A DNA stretch of 64,000 nucleotides from Pelecanus crispus (taxonomy: Eukaryota > Chordata > Aves > Pelecaniformes > Pelecanidae). The position numbers and the translations under genes were made by a program. Shown one piece after another: positions 12,961 through 25,481 of the stretch. How positions within the stretch are numbered: the first letter of the stretch is position 1; each line of letters begins with the position of its first letter. Where the stretch lies: contig NC_134644.1 in NCBI RefSeq assembly GCF_030463565.1, forward strand, positions 103,474,765-103,538,764, read 5' to 3'. The notes beneath the pieces are model-generated. The model did not search any database, was not told the origin of the DNA, and saw only the letters and a program-made list of their open reading frames with translations.

Positions 12961-15900
12961 TTTTGGAACCAGTATGAAGCCTGCTGACGGGAAATACTTA
13001 CCTTGGGAATTCGATAATCCAAACAGTAGTATCGTCCACAAAGCCAGTGTCTCACCAGAAAGAGGATTGTGACGTGCTTTTCATTTCAGCTTTGAACTGT
13101 TGTAGGGTACTAGTGATTGTTAAAAATATGGAAAAAGGAGGTTGAAGCAGTAACTTCACAGCAATAAATAGTGGAAAAAGAGTACGGAAGGTTCTGCATT
13201 TTCCCATGTCTCCATCACAGTGTTTTATTGTGTTCAGATGTCTGCTTTTTTGCATGGATCTTACTAAAACCAGCCTGGAGTTTCCAGAGTTTCCGTGTGT
13301 TTCCAGTGGGTTTCCAGTGTTTCAAGTGAATGTTGTAACTGCTGGGCTAATCCTTACAAAAAAAACCCATCCTTTCTGTTGTTGGAAGTTGTTTTCTGTT
13401 ACTTCAAGTGGCGTTAGTTTCAATTTAGTGCAGAAGGTGAGGATAGCGAACAGGAGGAGAGCAAACGAGAGCTGCATACTGCCTACAGTAATTACTTGGC
13501 ACAGTAAAGCACAACAGTGACATTTTATTAGGTTAGTTTCTATGTCACTACACTCAGATATTCACAAACGATGACTCAGGCCTGTAAAACAATTAAATCA
13601 TTAAACAGATTATGAGACTTGATAATAAATAATGCATCTGGGAACACTGCATTTGCCATCTGCATTTTGAGAATGCTCCTGGAATACAGTGTCATCCCAT
13701 TTTCAAGCATCTTCATGCAGCAGGTTGGCTGCAACCTGCTTTTCTCAGCAAAGGCGGAGATTCCCCAATAATCACGTACCTTTGTAGGTCATGGCTCCGG
13801 AGTAAGTTTCAACTATATCACTGCTCCAGAGAAAGCTGTGAGAGCTGGCAAGGTTTCTAAAAGCATTTGTTACACGTATATATCTTGAATATTTTGTAGC
13901 CAACGTCTAGGTTTTGAAATCTGAGAGGTAATATTGAGATTTTCATGGATGTTTAAGTTACCTTATATGCTTCTATTCTCTGGTGGCTTTTAATAACGGA
14001 AATAGCTATAACTTTTATGAAGACAAAGAGGCTTCTTTTGTCTCCCAAAGTCACCACACCCTGTATGTCACATAAAGGGACATCTAGTGAGTGTGTAACA
14101 TTCTGCAATAAAACATATCCTTACTGTATCATTGAGCACCAGACCATACAGTTTATCAAGCTAAACTTTTATGTAGGTAATCCTGTGATTATCTAATTTG
14201 TATGTAAAGCAATTATATCTTCACTACATGCACATATGAAATGGCAATAAACTTTTTACTAGGCAGCTATTAAATTCTGATGGTGTTTTCAGTATAAGCT
14301 TTTGAAAGGACAGCTGTGAATATTTTTCAATAAATGAGTTAGCTATTTTTTCTTATCTCTACTACATGGATCTGCAAGTACTATTTACAGTAGAAAAATA
14401 TAAACATTTCTTCCTTCACTTGAAAGTGGTGTTTCTTTACGGTATGTCATAACATCTCTGTGTTTTATGCTGACACTCACAATGATGAATCAGTTCAGTT
14501 TTCCATATGTAAACTTTTATTCTGTTCCTAATTCTTTTTTTAACTGATGAAAATAAAAATATAAAAAGGGATAAAATACTCAGTTTGTTTGGAATAAATC
14601 TGGAATCAGTGAAATTACTGTAAATTATTTGTTTCCTTTTTTTTTTTTTTAATATATTTCTCTTACTCTTTCCCTCAGTTTCTGTGTCATTATTCCTGGT
14701 GGCAGTGGCAGAAAATGGAAAGCGTCATTTTGCTGGAACAGAAAACACAATTTTCTTATTGAATTGCTCACTGTGGCCATCCATGTCCTTATTAGTAAAC
14801 AATGCTGTAAAGTTCTTACCAAAGCTTTTTTGTAGTTTTTAAAATGGCAATGTGGGTAATAATTATTAATAAATAAAACTTTGATCCATGGTGCATTAAA
14901 ATGAAAAGAAGAACTAAACATCAGAAAAAATATTATAATAACTGAAATGTACATGTCCATTTTTATTCCTTATTGAAATATATACCTGATTCCTATTCTC
15001 ATTACTGAGAGTGTATTTAACCTGTCAATTATTTAAAATGCTAACAAAGTTTATTGCTGAATTTTCTGAAAAAGATGTGTAACTATTGACTTTTAAGCTG
15101 GCACAAAGTTTTTCACATGTATAATTAGGAGAGAAGTAGATTACTTTTTGCCAGAGGAAGAATGTTTTTTATCTGCATGTTTTAATTATTTTCTGGACAT
15201 ATGCTTTTTGGCTCGAAAAACTCTGCAGCTTATGAAGTTGTTTGTTATTTGCCTGTGATTTTATACACAATGGAAGGGTGAGGAAAAGGTCAGCAATAAC
15301 TCTGCTGTTGCATTTTCTCTGGGAAAAACATAATATTGATCGATAAGAAAATGGAAAAAGCACAACTATTAGCGTCTTACTTGATCTTCTCCGACCTTTA
15401 CCCTGCCATGTTGATTTTATTCTTAAATGTTATGTCTGTTGTTCCAAAGGTTTGTCCTGTTTAGCCTTTTATTTAATTAATACATGATCTTCTTTACTCT
15501 CTCTAATGTTAAAACATGAAATTCGTTTTTATTCCTTGTTGAACCGTTGTCCTCTTTACACTCAGCAATGCACGCTGGATAATAACTCCATGTAGGAACT
15601 GGCCTGCTTAAAACTACTCTAGAATCACAATTGATGGGTACTTAAGTTCATCAAATTGTTTTTCAGGTCCCTAGGAGAATTAGCTTTAAGGATGTGTAAG
15701 CTCTTTAAAAAAATTCTAAATCTTATGCAAAAATTTAAATCTTTCTAGGTGTAGACTGAAGAGCAGAAGCTATGGTATTGAAGCTCAGTACTTTACTATG
15801 TATCTGCTAGCTAGTGACTATAAAATGTAATCTAGGAAGCACTCTACACCGTGAGGGCGGTCTGCATACAGTACTATACTTGGTACGTACGCTCACACGG

Positions 15901-17094
15901 AGCAGGGTGCCATGGCAAAGCCACTGGAGTGCCTTGGTTTGCCTTTTGGCACAAAATCTTCTCATACGCTGCCAAATACGACAAACCGTATGTTTTGGCA
16001 CTAAAAAGGAATAAGGGCCTGTTTTTATTCATGGATGTAGAAGAAAATAATTAAATGAAATATGCAAGCATAAGCACATACCGAAAGGGCAAGAAGTTGA
16101 ATTTGCAGATGTTGTGTATTTTGGGCTGCACCCCTTGCTGAGGAGCTGCATGGCTCCCAAACTCGCTGGGAGTGGGGCATGCAGGTGTCCCTGCCCTGCG
16201 GGCAGACAGGGGTGTTCTTGTCCCAGCACCCTGCCCCGGCCAGCGCCGCCTTGTCCCCACACTCCTTCAGCCCATGAAGCACCCATCATCTCTGGCAAAC
16301 AAAACCGCAGATGGTGAACCTCATGGGATTGTTTTTCTTCCCCCTCTGCTGCTTGCATTTCTTCTTCTAAAAAGGGACAGAAAACCAGCCCCAAACTGGC
16401 CTGAGACTAAGGTCACTCACTCGTAGCTTCAAAGAAATATATGGGGAATTCAATATGTCAATAATTTAGCTTATAGCTACATTCTAAGTTGGTTAACTGG
16501 GTTTATAACTTCTTACTTCAGGTGCTCCTTAACAGAAAAAAAGTGGTCACAAAGTCATTTGCACTCCTAGAACTAAACAGGCTTTCAGAAACAAGTTAGA
16601 CAACTATAATAAGGCCTTTTTTACAAAGGAGTACTGAACACTTGAGTCCAAGAGTTTTAAAATAATTGTGAGGGTTGTTCCTGGTAACATTTTAGAATTC
16701 ACAATGGCAGGGAAGCTCTGAAGGATGGCAAGTAAATTTGTATTTTAAAACAATCATTAGAATAAACCTGTAAAGATGACACTGAGTCTAGCAAAATAAT
16801 GGGATAACTGATATGAAAAATAAAGGATGAGAATATAATTAATTTTGGTTGACATGTTTTATATTTTTTTACATAAAATTGTTCTTGCTGGCCTCATTTC
16901 CTTTCTTAAGAGATGACTGGCTGATTAAAGGTACCTTTATTAGCGTGATCAGGCTGAATGTCTGTACAATTTTCCACATATTACCATGCAAATTTCTCAC
17001 TATCATAAGATGATATGATATGTGATATACAAATGATAAATATCCAACAGAGTAATTACTAGAGAATCATAATCAAGTATGTTTCCACTGAGGT
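12961..17094. other. Gene desert, no gene seen
   Basis: AT-rich non-coding DNA. It includes a poly-T tract at about 14636-14652 and no supported gene. The region around 15830-16420 is locally richer in GC but shows no conserved protein or splice pattern. Confidence 0.6.
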
Positions 17095-17159
17095 CTCACA
17101 CAGACCAGTTCTTGCTCCACTGCAGCCATAAATCATTGACAAAAGCACATAAGAAAATA

Positions 17160-17700
17160 TAAAATAATTGTTGATAAGGTTTGCAGGTGCCACAAAAACT
17201 GATGGAATGGTAAAAAAATCATGACGACAGGTCGTTTGTACAGGATCCTCTGCGTCGTTTAGCAAACTGGGAAGAAATAACATGCATTTTAATATAACCA
17301 AATGCAAGGCCAAACACCTAGGGATAAAAAGTACAAGATTTAACATTAGGGAGACAATGCTTTAAGAAGCACTGAGCCTGAAAAGGCAGTAATATTTTTT
17401 CAATGGAAATACTTTCTCATCTGGTGCTACACCCAAAAGAATTGGTGTTAAGTCTGTGGGTTTATAAACAAGAAATCATGGAATAGGGGGAGAGCTGTAT
17501 TATCTCTGTCCACAAAGTTACTGACACCATTGCCAAAATGCAGTCGGATATCTATTCTTCAAAAAAGATAGTAAAACCTTGGAGAGTGTTCAGAGAAGAG
17601 CTACAGGAATGATTTTACAGACAGGAAATTCCACCTTACGACCAAAGCCACAGGAAGCTTGAAGTTTTTAGCGTGTCTTAAAGAATCATATTCCAGGAGA
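17160..17700 (+). mobile_element. Ancient, decayed CR1/L3-like LINE remnant
   Basis: Fragments of a reverse transcriptase frame can be read in order on the plus strand. FAGATKTDGMV at about 17178 corresponds to the catalytic FADDTKLGG box, with the catalytic aspartates lost. FNITKCKAKHLGIKSTRF near 17287-17341 corresponds to the [11 protein letters not shown] region. VQRRATGMILQ near 17588-17620 corresponds to [11 protein letters not shown]. Stops and frameshifts lie between the blocks. The copy is much more diverged than the one at 2035-3819, so it is an old insertion. It may extend on to about 18000. It is not functional. Confidence 0.7.
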
Positions 17701-20700
17701 GGTATGTGCCCTGTATATAGTTCTCTAACTACCAAAAATGTTTCCTTTTAATAGGGCACTTGAATTCAGAAGACAGGAGCACCCGCTCCAGAAATCAGAA
17801 TATAAAGCGATGTATGGAAAGATTTTTTTTTTATTTGAACTTTTACATCAAAACTGAATGTGTTTTTTTTTCTTTCCTAAAGGATATTTTGCAGCCAGTC
17901 ACAAGTTCTTAAACTCAGTACCAGATGAAATTAAATGGCTAAGTCATACAGAAAACCAGATGATATTCTGGTCTTAAAAATCTATTAACCTCTATGAATT
18001 TTGCATACACCAACGCTTCTCTGTAAAAGTCTTTGACATAATGCCAGAATAAAAGGCTGTGCTTATCATTATTATTTGTTCACATTATTTTTTTCTCAAA
18101 GGTGAATAGTTGTTAAACAAATATTGCAGGCTTTTTTGTAACATTGAACTCCTCTATCATCATATCGGTTTTCCCCCAGCTCTCTCATTTTAAGTGCTTG
18201 AAAGTTGTTTTCAATTGCGAATTAGCCAGGGCAAAAAGAAGAAGGATGGTGAAATCTCTTCATGTGGGACCTGTATGTGATTTTAGTGACCTGTGATCTT
18301 GGATGTTTGTTGTAAACAAGGATTGTATAGTAACGAAAAGTTTGATAGATATATTTGGTCTAATGCAAGTTATTCCTTATGAAGCCTGATCTCTTCTTCT
18401 CCCAAGGTTTGGCATATTTCTTCCACTGTGTGAGGTTAGGAGGAAGAGCCACAGATAAGAAAGTATCTGGAAGACTCAACAAGTTATCTGCCTTGACCTT
18501 TGGAGAGCCTTAAAGGGAAGTGTTGTCACTCTGAGGAGATGTAGAGGTCATACTAGGCACACAGCCAGCCTACAACTTTTTTTAGAGTGTGTCAGAGCCA
18601 GGGCAAAGTGAAGACAGACTAGACTTAATCCTTTAACCTAACCTGTCAAAACTGCATCAAGTCAGCACTGCCAAATCTGCAGCCACCTCATAACTCAAAA
18701 AGGTATGCATGAGTGCATTTATGAATTTGCTTTTGAAAAGCGGCTTTATGGTTTGGTATTCACAGCATTATGAAACCTGGCCACATCACCGGGTATGCAA
18801 ACATAAAGCTAAATGCTGCCTGCTGCATGAGCAATTCATCCCACCGAGTAGTAAGAAGATATGAAATAAGATTATTGCAAAAGGTGATTGTTTTTAAGGG
18901 ATACATACTTCCAAACATAAAAAATACACACTTCAAAGAAATTAGGTTTGTGTTGTTTTAACAAAAACAGCAAAAATAACCTATTTGTCAAATCCACGGT
19001 AATGGATAAAGCACACAGCACATTACCCTGATATTTTATATTAATTGACTGTGCAGAAAACACTGTTCCTGTGTAGTGATGATAGTTTGTTTAAAAGAAA
19101 CATTTTTTTAGGTGTTTGGGGGGTTTACATATATATGCATGTGTGCATGTTGGCTTGTGTATATGCAAGTGTGTTCATGTACATTTTGTGTGAACCTGCA
19201 AATAATTATAAAAGGAAGCATTCGTGTGAAAAATAACACAAATGCATGCAAAACACAGGGCCATATCCTAAGCACTGTGAACTAGCTTGGCTGAAAATGG
19301 CACTGCAGCCACGTTCCGACGTGACAGTTGTCACAGCTCTCTATACGGCTGTGAACTTTAAATCATGAATATACCATGATGCAAATGAAAAAAGCGAGGA
19401 AGCTCATTTTGTGCCGCTAATCCCCGGGCTTTTCCTTTAGATGGGTGAAGACGCAGTAATGATTTATCTGTGTTCAAGGAGGGTATTCTGAAAACTATAG
19501 CCTGGACACACAAAGGGACTGGGACTATAACCCTCTCTTGAAAGAAAGGGTTGTAACCTGAAAAACAAAAAGCTAATGTTGATGGGCTAGTGCTGCAAAC
19601 GCACACCCAGGCTTAAGAAATAGATCGCCTTCCCTCCTTTGTCTGTGAGGGTTCACACAGTCACTGTTGGCAGAAGCACCCTGCAAGCCATGGCATGGGC
19701 TCCTTGTGTGACACTGCGACGGGCCAGGGCTCCAGCCCTTGCTCCAGTGCTTGTTAAAGTGCTTTTACTGCTGGTGCCCTGGAGCACGGCCTCTGGCTCG
19801 GCCCGCTGGGGCAGCTGGAGCACCCAAGGGGAGCTTGCCGGGTCCATCTCTCCCCTGCCAAATGCAATGGCTCCCATGCGGAGGGCAGGGCAACTCCTCT
19901 TGCCCCAGGGCTGGTGGTTCACCCAGCATGGGGTTTTGTGGGGATCAAAGAGCCTTGAAGAGAGGGAGAGAAAAAATATGTATGTGTGTGTGTGTGTGCG
20001 CGCGTGTGTCTTGGGGGGGCTGGTGCCATAGTCTGTGAGGGACAAGGACAGAGAATGAGTGTGATCTCTGCCTTAATGATCAATTAACTAGGAGATTGTC
20101 AAAAGAAAATGCAAAAATGTCAAAATTTTGTTAATAGTTCTTGCTTGTGAGCTTGGAAGAACCGTTAATGACACTTTGAGATTTTTACGCTGGAAACATC
20201 AAAACTAAAACGCAGTCGTCTTTTCTCTTGGAAAACGAGTGTGCTTTCATCTTAATGAGTCATCTGAGCAATTCCAAGGCAGGGCACAGAAGTCCTTATA
20301 TTTACTTTCCACTTGGAACATGACAAAATTTGAAACCTGTGAAAAGCAGACTAAAACATGAAAAAAAAAAAAAAAGGAAAAGAAAATATAATGAACTATT
20401 GAAAAGAATAAGGGAGTCTGAATTATGAGTGAAGTCAAGTAAAAATTATCTTAAACACACATGCCAGGGATTTTAATTCATATGTATCACTGCTCTCTTG
20501 TGAAAACTCCATTGACTAATCAAGAATTCCATTTTCAAAAGGAGCAGTAGGTTGGCAGATGTTCCCCACAGTCTTCCTGCTTTTCTGAGGAACAGCTGTG
20601 ACAGTCTATTTATATGATAGTCCAGTGATCATGTTAGGCACAAATACTAACTTGGGCAAGTGGATACAAATTGAGCAGTCTAGCTGATTGCTAACAAGAG

Positions 20701-23700
20701 GAAAACAAGACCCTGTTGCCTTCAAATCAGAATAGGATTGAGAAATATTCAGAATCACCACTGTTTCAAAGGAACAGAAAGTATGTTGTTTCATGCCTAA
20801 ATTACTGAAGGTATTTAATACAATATACATATACTGAAACCTGGATTATCTGTTACTACTACTTTTGGATAGAAATGAGTCATTTCAGGATATGTGGAGA
20901 AAAACAGATTTCCAACTTCAAATACATATACACAGACATATTTTGGCTTACATTTTCAGACTTTAATGCCAGAAGGCCAGTCCATATTTCTGGGATGACT
21001 GGCTTCATAACCAAGGCCATAACTCCTGCCTCAAGTTTCTAATGGCTTACAAATGGCCACAGGCCTGAATCTACACTCAGAGCTCAAGATTTCTATCTTT
21101 CAAAGGAGATCTTACCTCTTTTTCTCATTCACCACAGTCTTTATTCAGACTTCTTTCCTGTGCCTTTTGTAGAGAACAATACCTCTGTAGTGAGAATATG
21201 TGTTATGAAATGCTTATTTTGTTCCCCAAGTATTAAAGAGCCACATTACATGTTTCACAAGTAATTCTGTAAGAATACATTGTAAAAAGGCATAAATTTC
21301 TTCAGAATAGGCACTATAACTTTGGACAGTTTAGAACATGTCTAGCCATACGTAACATTAGTTTATAGCTAATACTACTGGTGCAACACAATAAATTAAA
21401 GGTGGTCGTGGATTAGAAAGCCTGCAATAGTTGTACCTCAGCTGCATCTCAGTATGAAAGTTAATGGCTTTGTTACCTGGGAAAGAAGAGTGGGAGAGAT
21501 GGCCTTGCCATACTCCTGTTAAGTATTTGTATATCATCCAGTAACTTGAAAATGGTAAAGAAGAAAATGAGTTTTTATGTGTCACACAACAATTGCATAA
21601 TGAAATTAGAGCTCAAAGTAGACTTTGGCCACGCAGACCTATTTTAGTGAATGCAAAATCAAAAGGTGCAAGTTTGCCGTTTCTAACTAGTAGCCTTTCG
21701 ACAGTTTGGTTGTTCTGTCTTGCCCAGATCCTCAAATGACAATTGTCACTGGAGACTAAGCATTACCATTTATACTATCTAAAGTATAGAGGGCATAGAA
21801 GTATTTACTTGTACGACTCAAAGAGTTGAATATGGTGCATGTTGTTCTACTGAGCTACATTACACAGGAAAAGAGATGAAGGAGAAATAGGAGATCCTTA
21901 TCAAAAGGCTTCTTGAAAGTAAATGTGTATTTGCTTCAGGTATTTAAATGAAACAGAGTTAAAACTTTTTAACAGCTACTCCTGACACTGAAACAGAGAA
22001 AAAGCACAAGAACCAGATCTGTTGGCAGGAGGAGCAGGTATCTCCCAGCACCATGGGTGCTGGCTGAGCACTGTGCTGCTTGGCGGGCAAAGGAGGAGGT
22101 AATGCCAGTGCTGATGAGAGTTGTGAGAAGGAAAGCTCCTGTACGGGCAGAAGTCCCTAAGCTCTGTGTCCCCTGTGTCTCGGGAAGGGGGTGTTTCTTT
22201 CAAGGGTCTCAGCAGTACAGAGCAAGTCTTTGTTTTGAGCTCACCCCCGAGGGTGTGGTGGGCTCTTCGTACTCGGAAGTTGGTGGGTTTACTGACATTA
22301 TTCCAAGGAGCCAACCTTTTTATTCTGATCAGACTCAGAAACACCCTCTTTCACCTCTGACAGGAGCCTGATTGCTCTAGTGCTTTAGATCTGAGTTACT
22401 TAAAGATACCGAATGAGGCTGATCAGATGCTGAAGGGCTGCCAAGATTACAGGGCTGTCAGCCCTATCACTTTTGTTATTAATTATGATAAAGCTGTACA
22501 TGCTGCAGCCTGGTCCATTCAGCACAGACACTGGGACAGCTTTCCTCCCTTATAGTCCCCTCTTTTCACTGTTCCAGCTATTCTTAGCTAGGGGAACGCT
22601 CCCTTGTGGGATGATTGTCATCTGGTGTATATATGTTGCCGCAGCTGATTCAGATAACCGGGAAACTATAACCAGCTCCCTGACTGCCCTGGGAACTCGG
22701 CGGCATCAGGGAGTCTGGCCCAGTACCAGGAACAAGCATGCAGCCATGGACTGCGTCTGGTAGGAGCAGGACATGTGTTTCTGATGCTTCTTCGGTTTTC
22801 AGATTTACACCATAAAGACTTTCGCAAAGCAGTGAAACATAGACAGATACCCGAATTGCAAAAATGAGACCCAGATTTAAAGACAAGCAGAAAGATGTCC
22901 TAAGGAGCTTGATGATGTTTGTATGATTCCCACCTTGTATCATCTCCATGGAGGTCTCTGCCTCTATTTAAATTACAAAACCAGTATACTTTCTTTTGCT
23001 CTTAACAGTGACGACTTCCTGTTTCCTGCTGACTCCCCTGTACAATCCCTTATTGGTCATCTTCTGTCAGTGTGTCTGTTCCTTGCAAAGCAACAAGGCA
23101 GAATTATTAAATCATTATTAACGCTGGGTGCACAAGGTTACCCCTTCCACAAAATGCCTTTTCTGAAAGTCTCTGTTATTAAATTAATTTTGATCTGATT
23201 TCTGACAGTGAGTCTTTCATAAGAAAACCTGCAGGAAAGGAGGAGTAGAGGGATGGGTTACAAGCAACTGCGTGACAGGATCTGGCAGAGCTGGTGGGGC
23301 CTCGGCGCTGGGAGGACTTCCTTCTTCTGGTGGCAGTGAACAATTCTATCAGCTTGAAATGTGCTTATAACTTCACCCCTAGGCTGCAGTTTCACAGGCA
23401 GTCGAGCCCATAATGTCTTATTGCAGACAAAAGGAGGAAATCTCGTACGCCCCATCCCTGCTTCCTATCCTCCTTCCCCTGCTCCTTCCTCCCTGTCTCC
23501 ACTCCCAGCTGCAAACCTCCGCCTGCTCTTGCACTTCCTGGTTCCTTTGCTGATTCACATCAGCTCACTAAAACAGAAAAAAAAAAAAAAAAAAATAAAA
23601 AATTTCTTTTTTTCATGAGTTACTTTTCTGCTGTTTTGGTGGGCTACATTGGCTCATGTAGGAGCACCCTTTGCCTCTGCATTTTCACCCACAGAAACCG

Positions 23701-24889
23701 CTGAGTTAGGGCAACACACTTCTATCCCCCTGCACAACCAGGAGAAGAGGCTGGGGCAGCATGCTCCCTGCTTCTTGTCCTTTTACTGCCTAACCAAGGT
23801 TTGGTTGCTCCTTCTGTTGCACCTGCAGGATGGTGATGGGCTCAGCCTTTGTTTTAAATAAAATCTTTGACTGTGTTTGAACGTAAGCTCTTCCTGCCAC
23901 CAGCCATTCAAAATAACAGCACTGCTGCTTAAACAGAGTGGTAGAAGTGATTAGGGGAGGTGCTCAGGATGGACTCATCACAGCCCCCCCTGTGCAGTGA
24001 CCATTCACCTGAAGAGCTGATGGAGCTGTTTTCCTCAGTGGCCAATGAGCTGCAATTTCAGGCTTCTTTGACAGCAGATATTTCTGCCAGCTTTGCAAGT
24101 CTTGGCGTTGTACCATGATCTGTTGTTGGAGTCTTCCTGTCACCGTTTCCACTCTGGGGTCCTATGACATTCTGGTTTGCAAAGTAAAAATCCCTGGTAG
24201 TGATCCTTGCTCGGCCCTGGTACAGCATTTTGCCAGCTCTCTGCTTTTGTTCATTACTATGCAGAATTCAGCTAACTTCTGTTCCTTTTCAACTAATCTC
24301 ACAAAGAAACCCTACATTTCAAGAAGGAGGCACAAGGCAGTCAACACACCAGGACTCTTTGATTTAAGAGCCAAATCTAGATCCCAGAGATCAATGAAGT
24401 GATCTCCTCACATTCAGAGATCCCACAATAAGCTCTAGCCAATCTCCCAAAGCCTCAGTGCACAGATCTGTGCAGAGTGAATGCATCCTGTGGACAGTAA
24501 GCAGCAGTGGATGGCTGTTCATACACTCTGGAGGAGTAGGAGGCATGAAGTTATCACAAGACAACATGGTCAGTCAGGAGCTGGTAGCAGGTTATCTTAT
24601 CACTTATCACTGCTTGCCTTCATCTGTCAGGTTCAAAGTATCCCTTTTCCTTAGGTGGTGAGCAGTGTAGATATATGTAAAATACATTTTTTCTTCCTTA
24701 TTGCAGGGCCATTTAAGGAAATGGACATGTCTGAGAAGGCACTTGGAGCTTTTGGGAGCTATTTATGGCTACTACTGTTATGATTGAATGGAATTTGAGT
24801 GAAAAAAAAAGAGAAGTTGAAAATGAGGTTGAGGCAGGGAAGCTTCTTTAGGTATAAGAGGATGCAGAACAATAATGGTGAAAGACTGA
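17701..24889. other. Gene desert, no gene seen
   Basis: AT-rich non-coding DNA with simple tracts. These include a TG/GCGC microsatellite at 19981-20009, degenerate alternating TG/CA DNA near 19118-19190, a poly-A run at 20359-20373 and another at about 23577-23595. The 19630-20030 block is GC-richer with an open frame on each strand, but neither frame resembles a known protein. Confidence 0.6.
19981..20009 (+). repeat. (TG)n microsatellite with CG-rich core
   Basis: An alternating purine-pyrimidine stretch of TG repeats with an internal GCGCGC. It is a simple repeat of a kind that can adopt Z-form DNA. Confidence 0.9.
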
Positions 24890-24894
24890 GAGAG

Positions 24895-25476
24895 TGTTGT
24901 GGTTTAGCCCCAGCCAGCAACTAAGCACCACGCAGCCAGTTGCTCACTCCCCCTACCCCGATGGGATGGGGGAGAGAATCGGAGGAGTAAGGGTGAGAAA
25001 CACTCCTGGTTCGAGATAAGAACAGCTTAATAATTGGAATAAAGTAAAATAGTAATGATAATAATAACAATATAATAATGATACTAATAATATACAAAGC
25101 AAGTGATGCACAATGCAATTGCTCACCACCCGTCAAATGATACCCAGACCATTCCCAAGCAGTGATTGCTGCTCCCCAGCCAACCCCTCCCCGCCCCCCC
25201 CCCCCCCCCCAGTTTCTATACTGAGCATGACATCATATGGTATGGAATAGCCCTTTGGTCAGTTTGGATCAACTATTCTGGCTGTGCCCCCTCCCAGTTT
25301 CTTGTGCACCTGGCAGAGCATGGGAAGCTGCAAAGTCCTTGACTAGCATAAGCAGTACTTAGCAACAACTAAACCATCAGTGTGTTATCAACATTCTTCT
25401 CCTACTAAATCCAAACCACAGCACTATGCCTGCTACTAGGAAGAAAATTAACTCTATTCCAGCCAAAACCAGGACA
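24895..25476. mobile_element. Solo LTR of an endogenous retrovirus (582 bp)
   Basis: The segment starts TGTTGTGGTTTAGCCCC and ends AACCAGGACA, giving TG..CA termini. It is flanked on both sides by the same 5 bp, GAGAG (24890-24894 and 25477-25481), a clean target duplication. No internal retroviral genes are present, so it is a solo LTR left by recombination between two LTRs. The first 150 bp (AAGCACCACGCAGCCAGTTG and on) resemble an LTR family I recall as common in neoavian genomes. The 5-bp duplication fits several avian ERV classes. Strand is not assigned because there is no internal sequence and no clear polyadenylation signal. Confidence 0.88.
25194..25210 (+). repeat. Poly-C run inside the LTR
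   Basis: Seventeen consecutive C bases interrupt the LTR. Length here is likely to be polymorphic or error-prone in sequencing. Confidence 0.9.
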
Positions 25477-25481
25477 GAGAG

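Noticed and set aside
19639..20045. A pair of 130-codon frames on opposite strands
   Set aside because: They overlap each other, end in a TG microsatellite and resemble no known protein.
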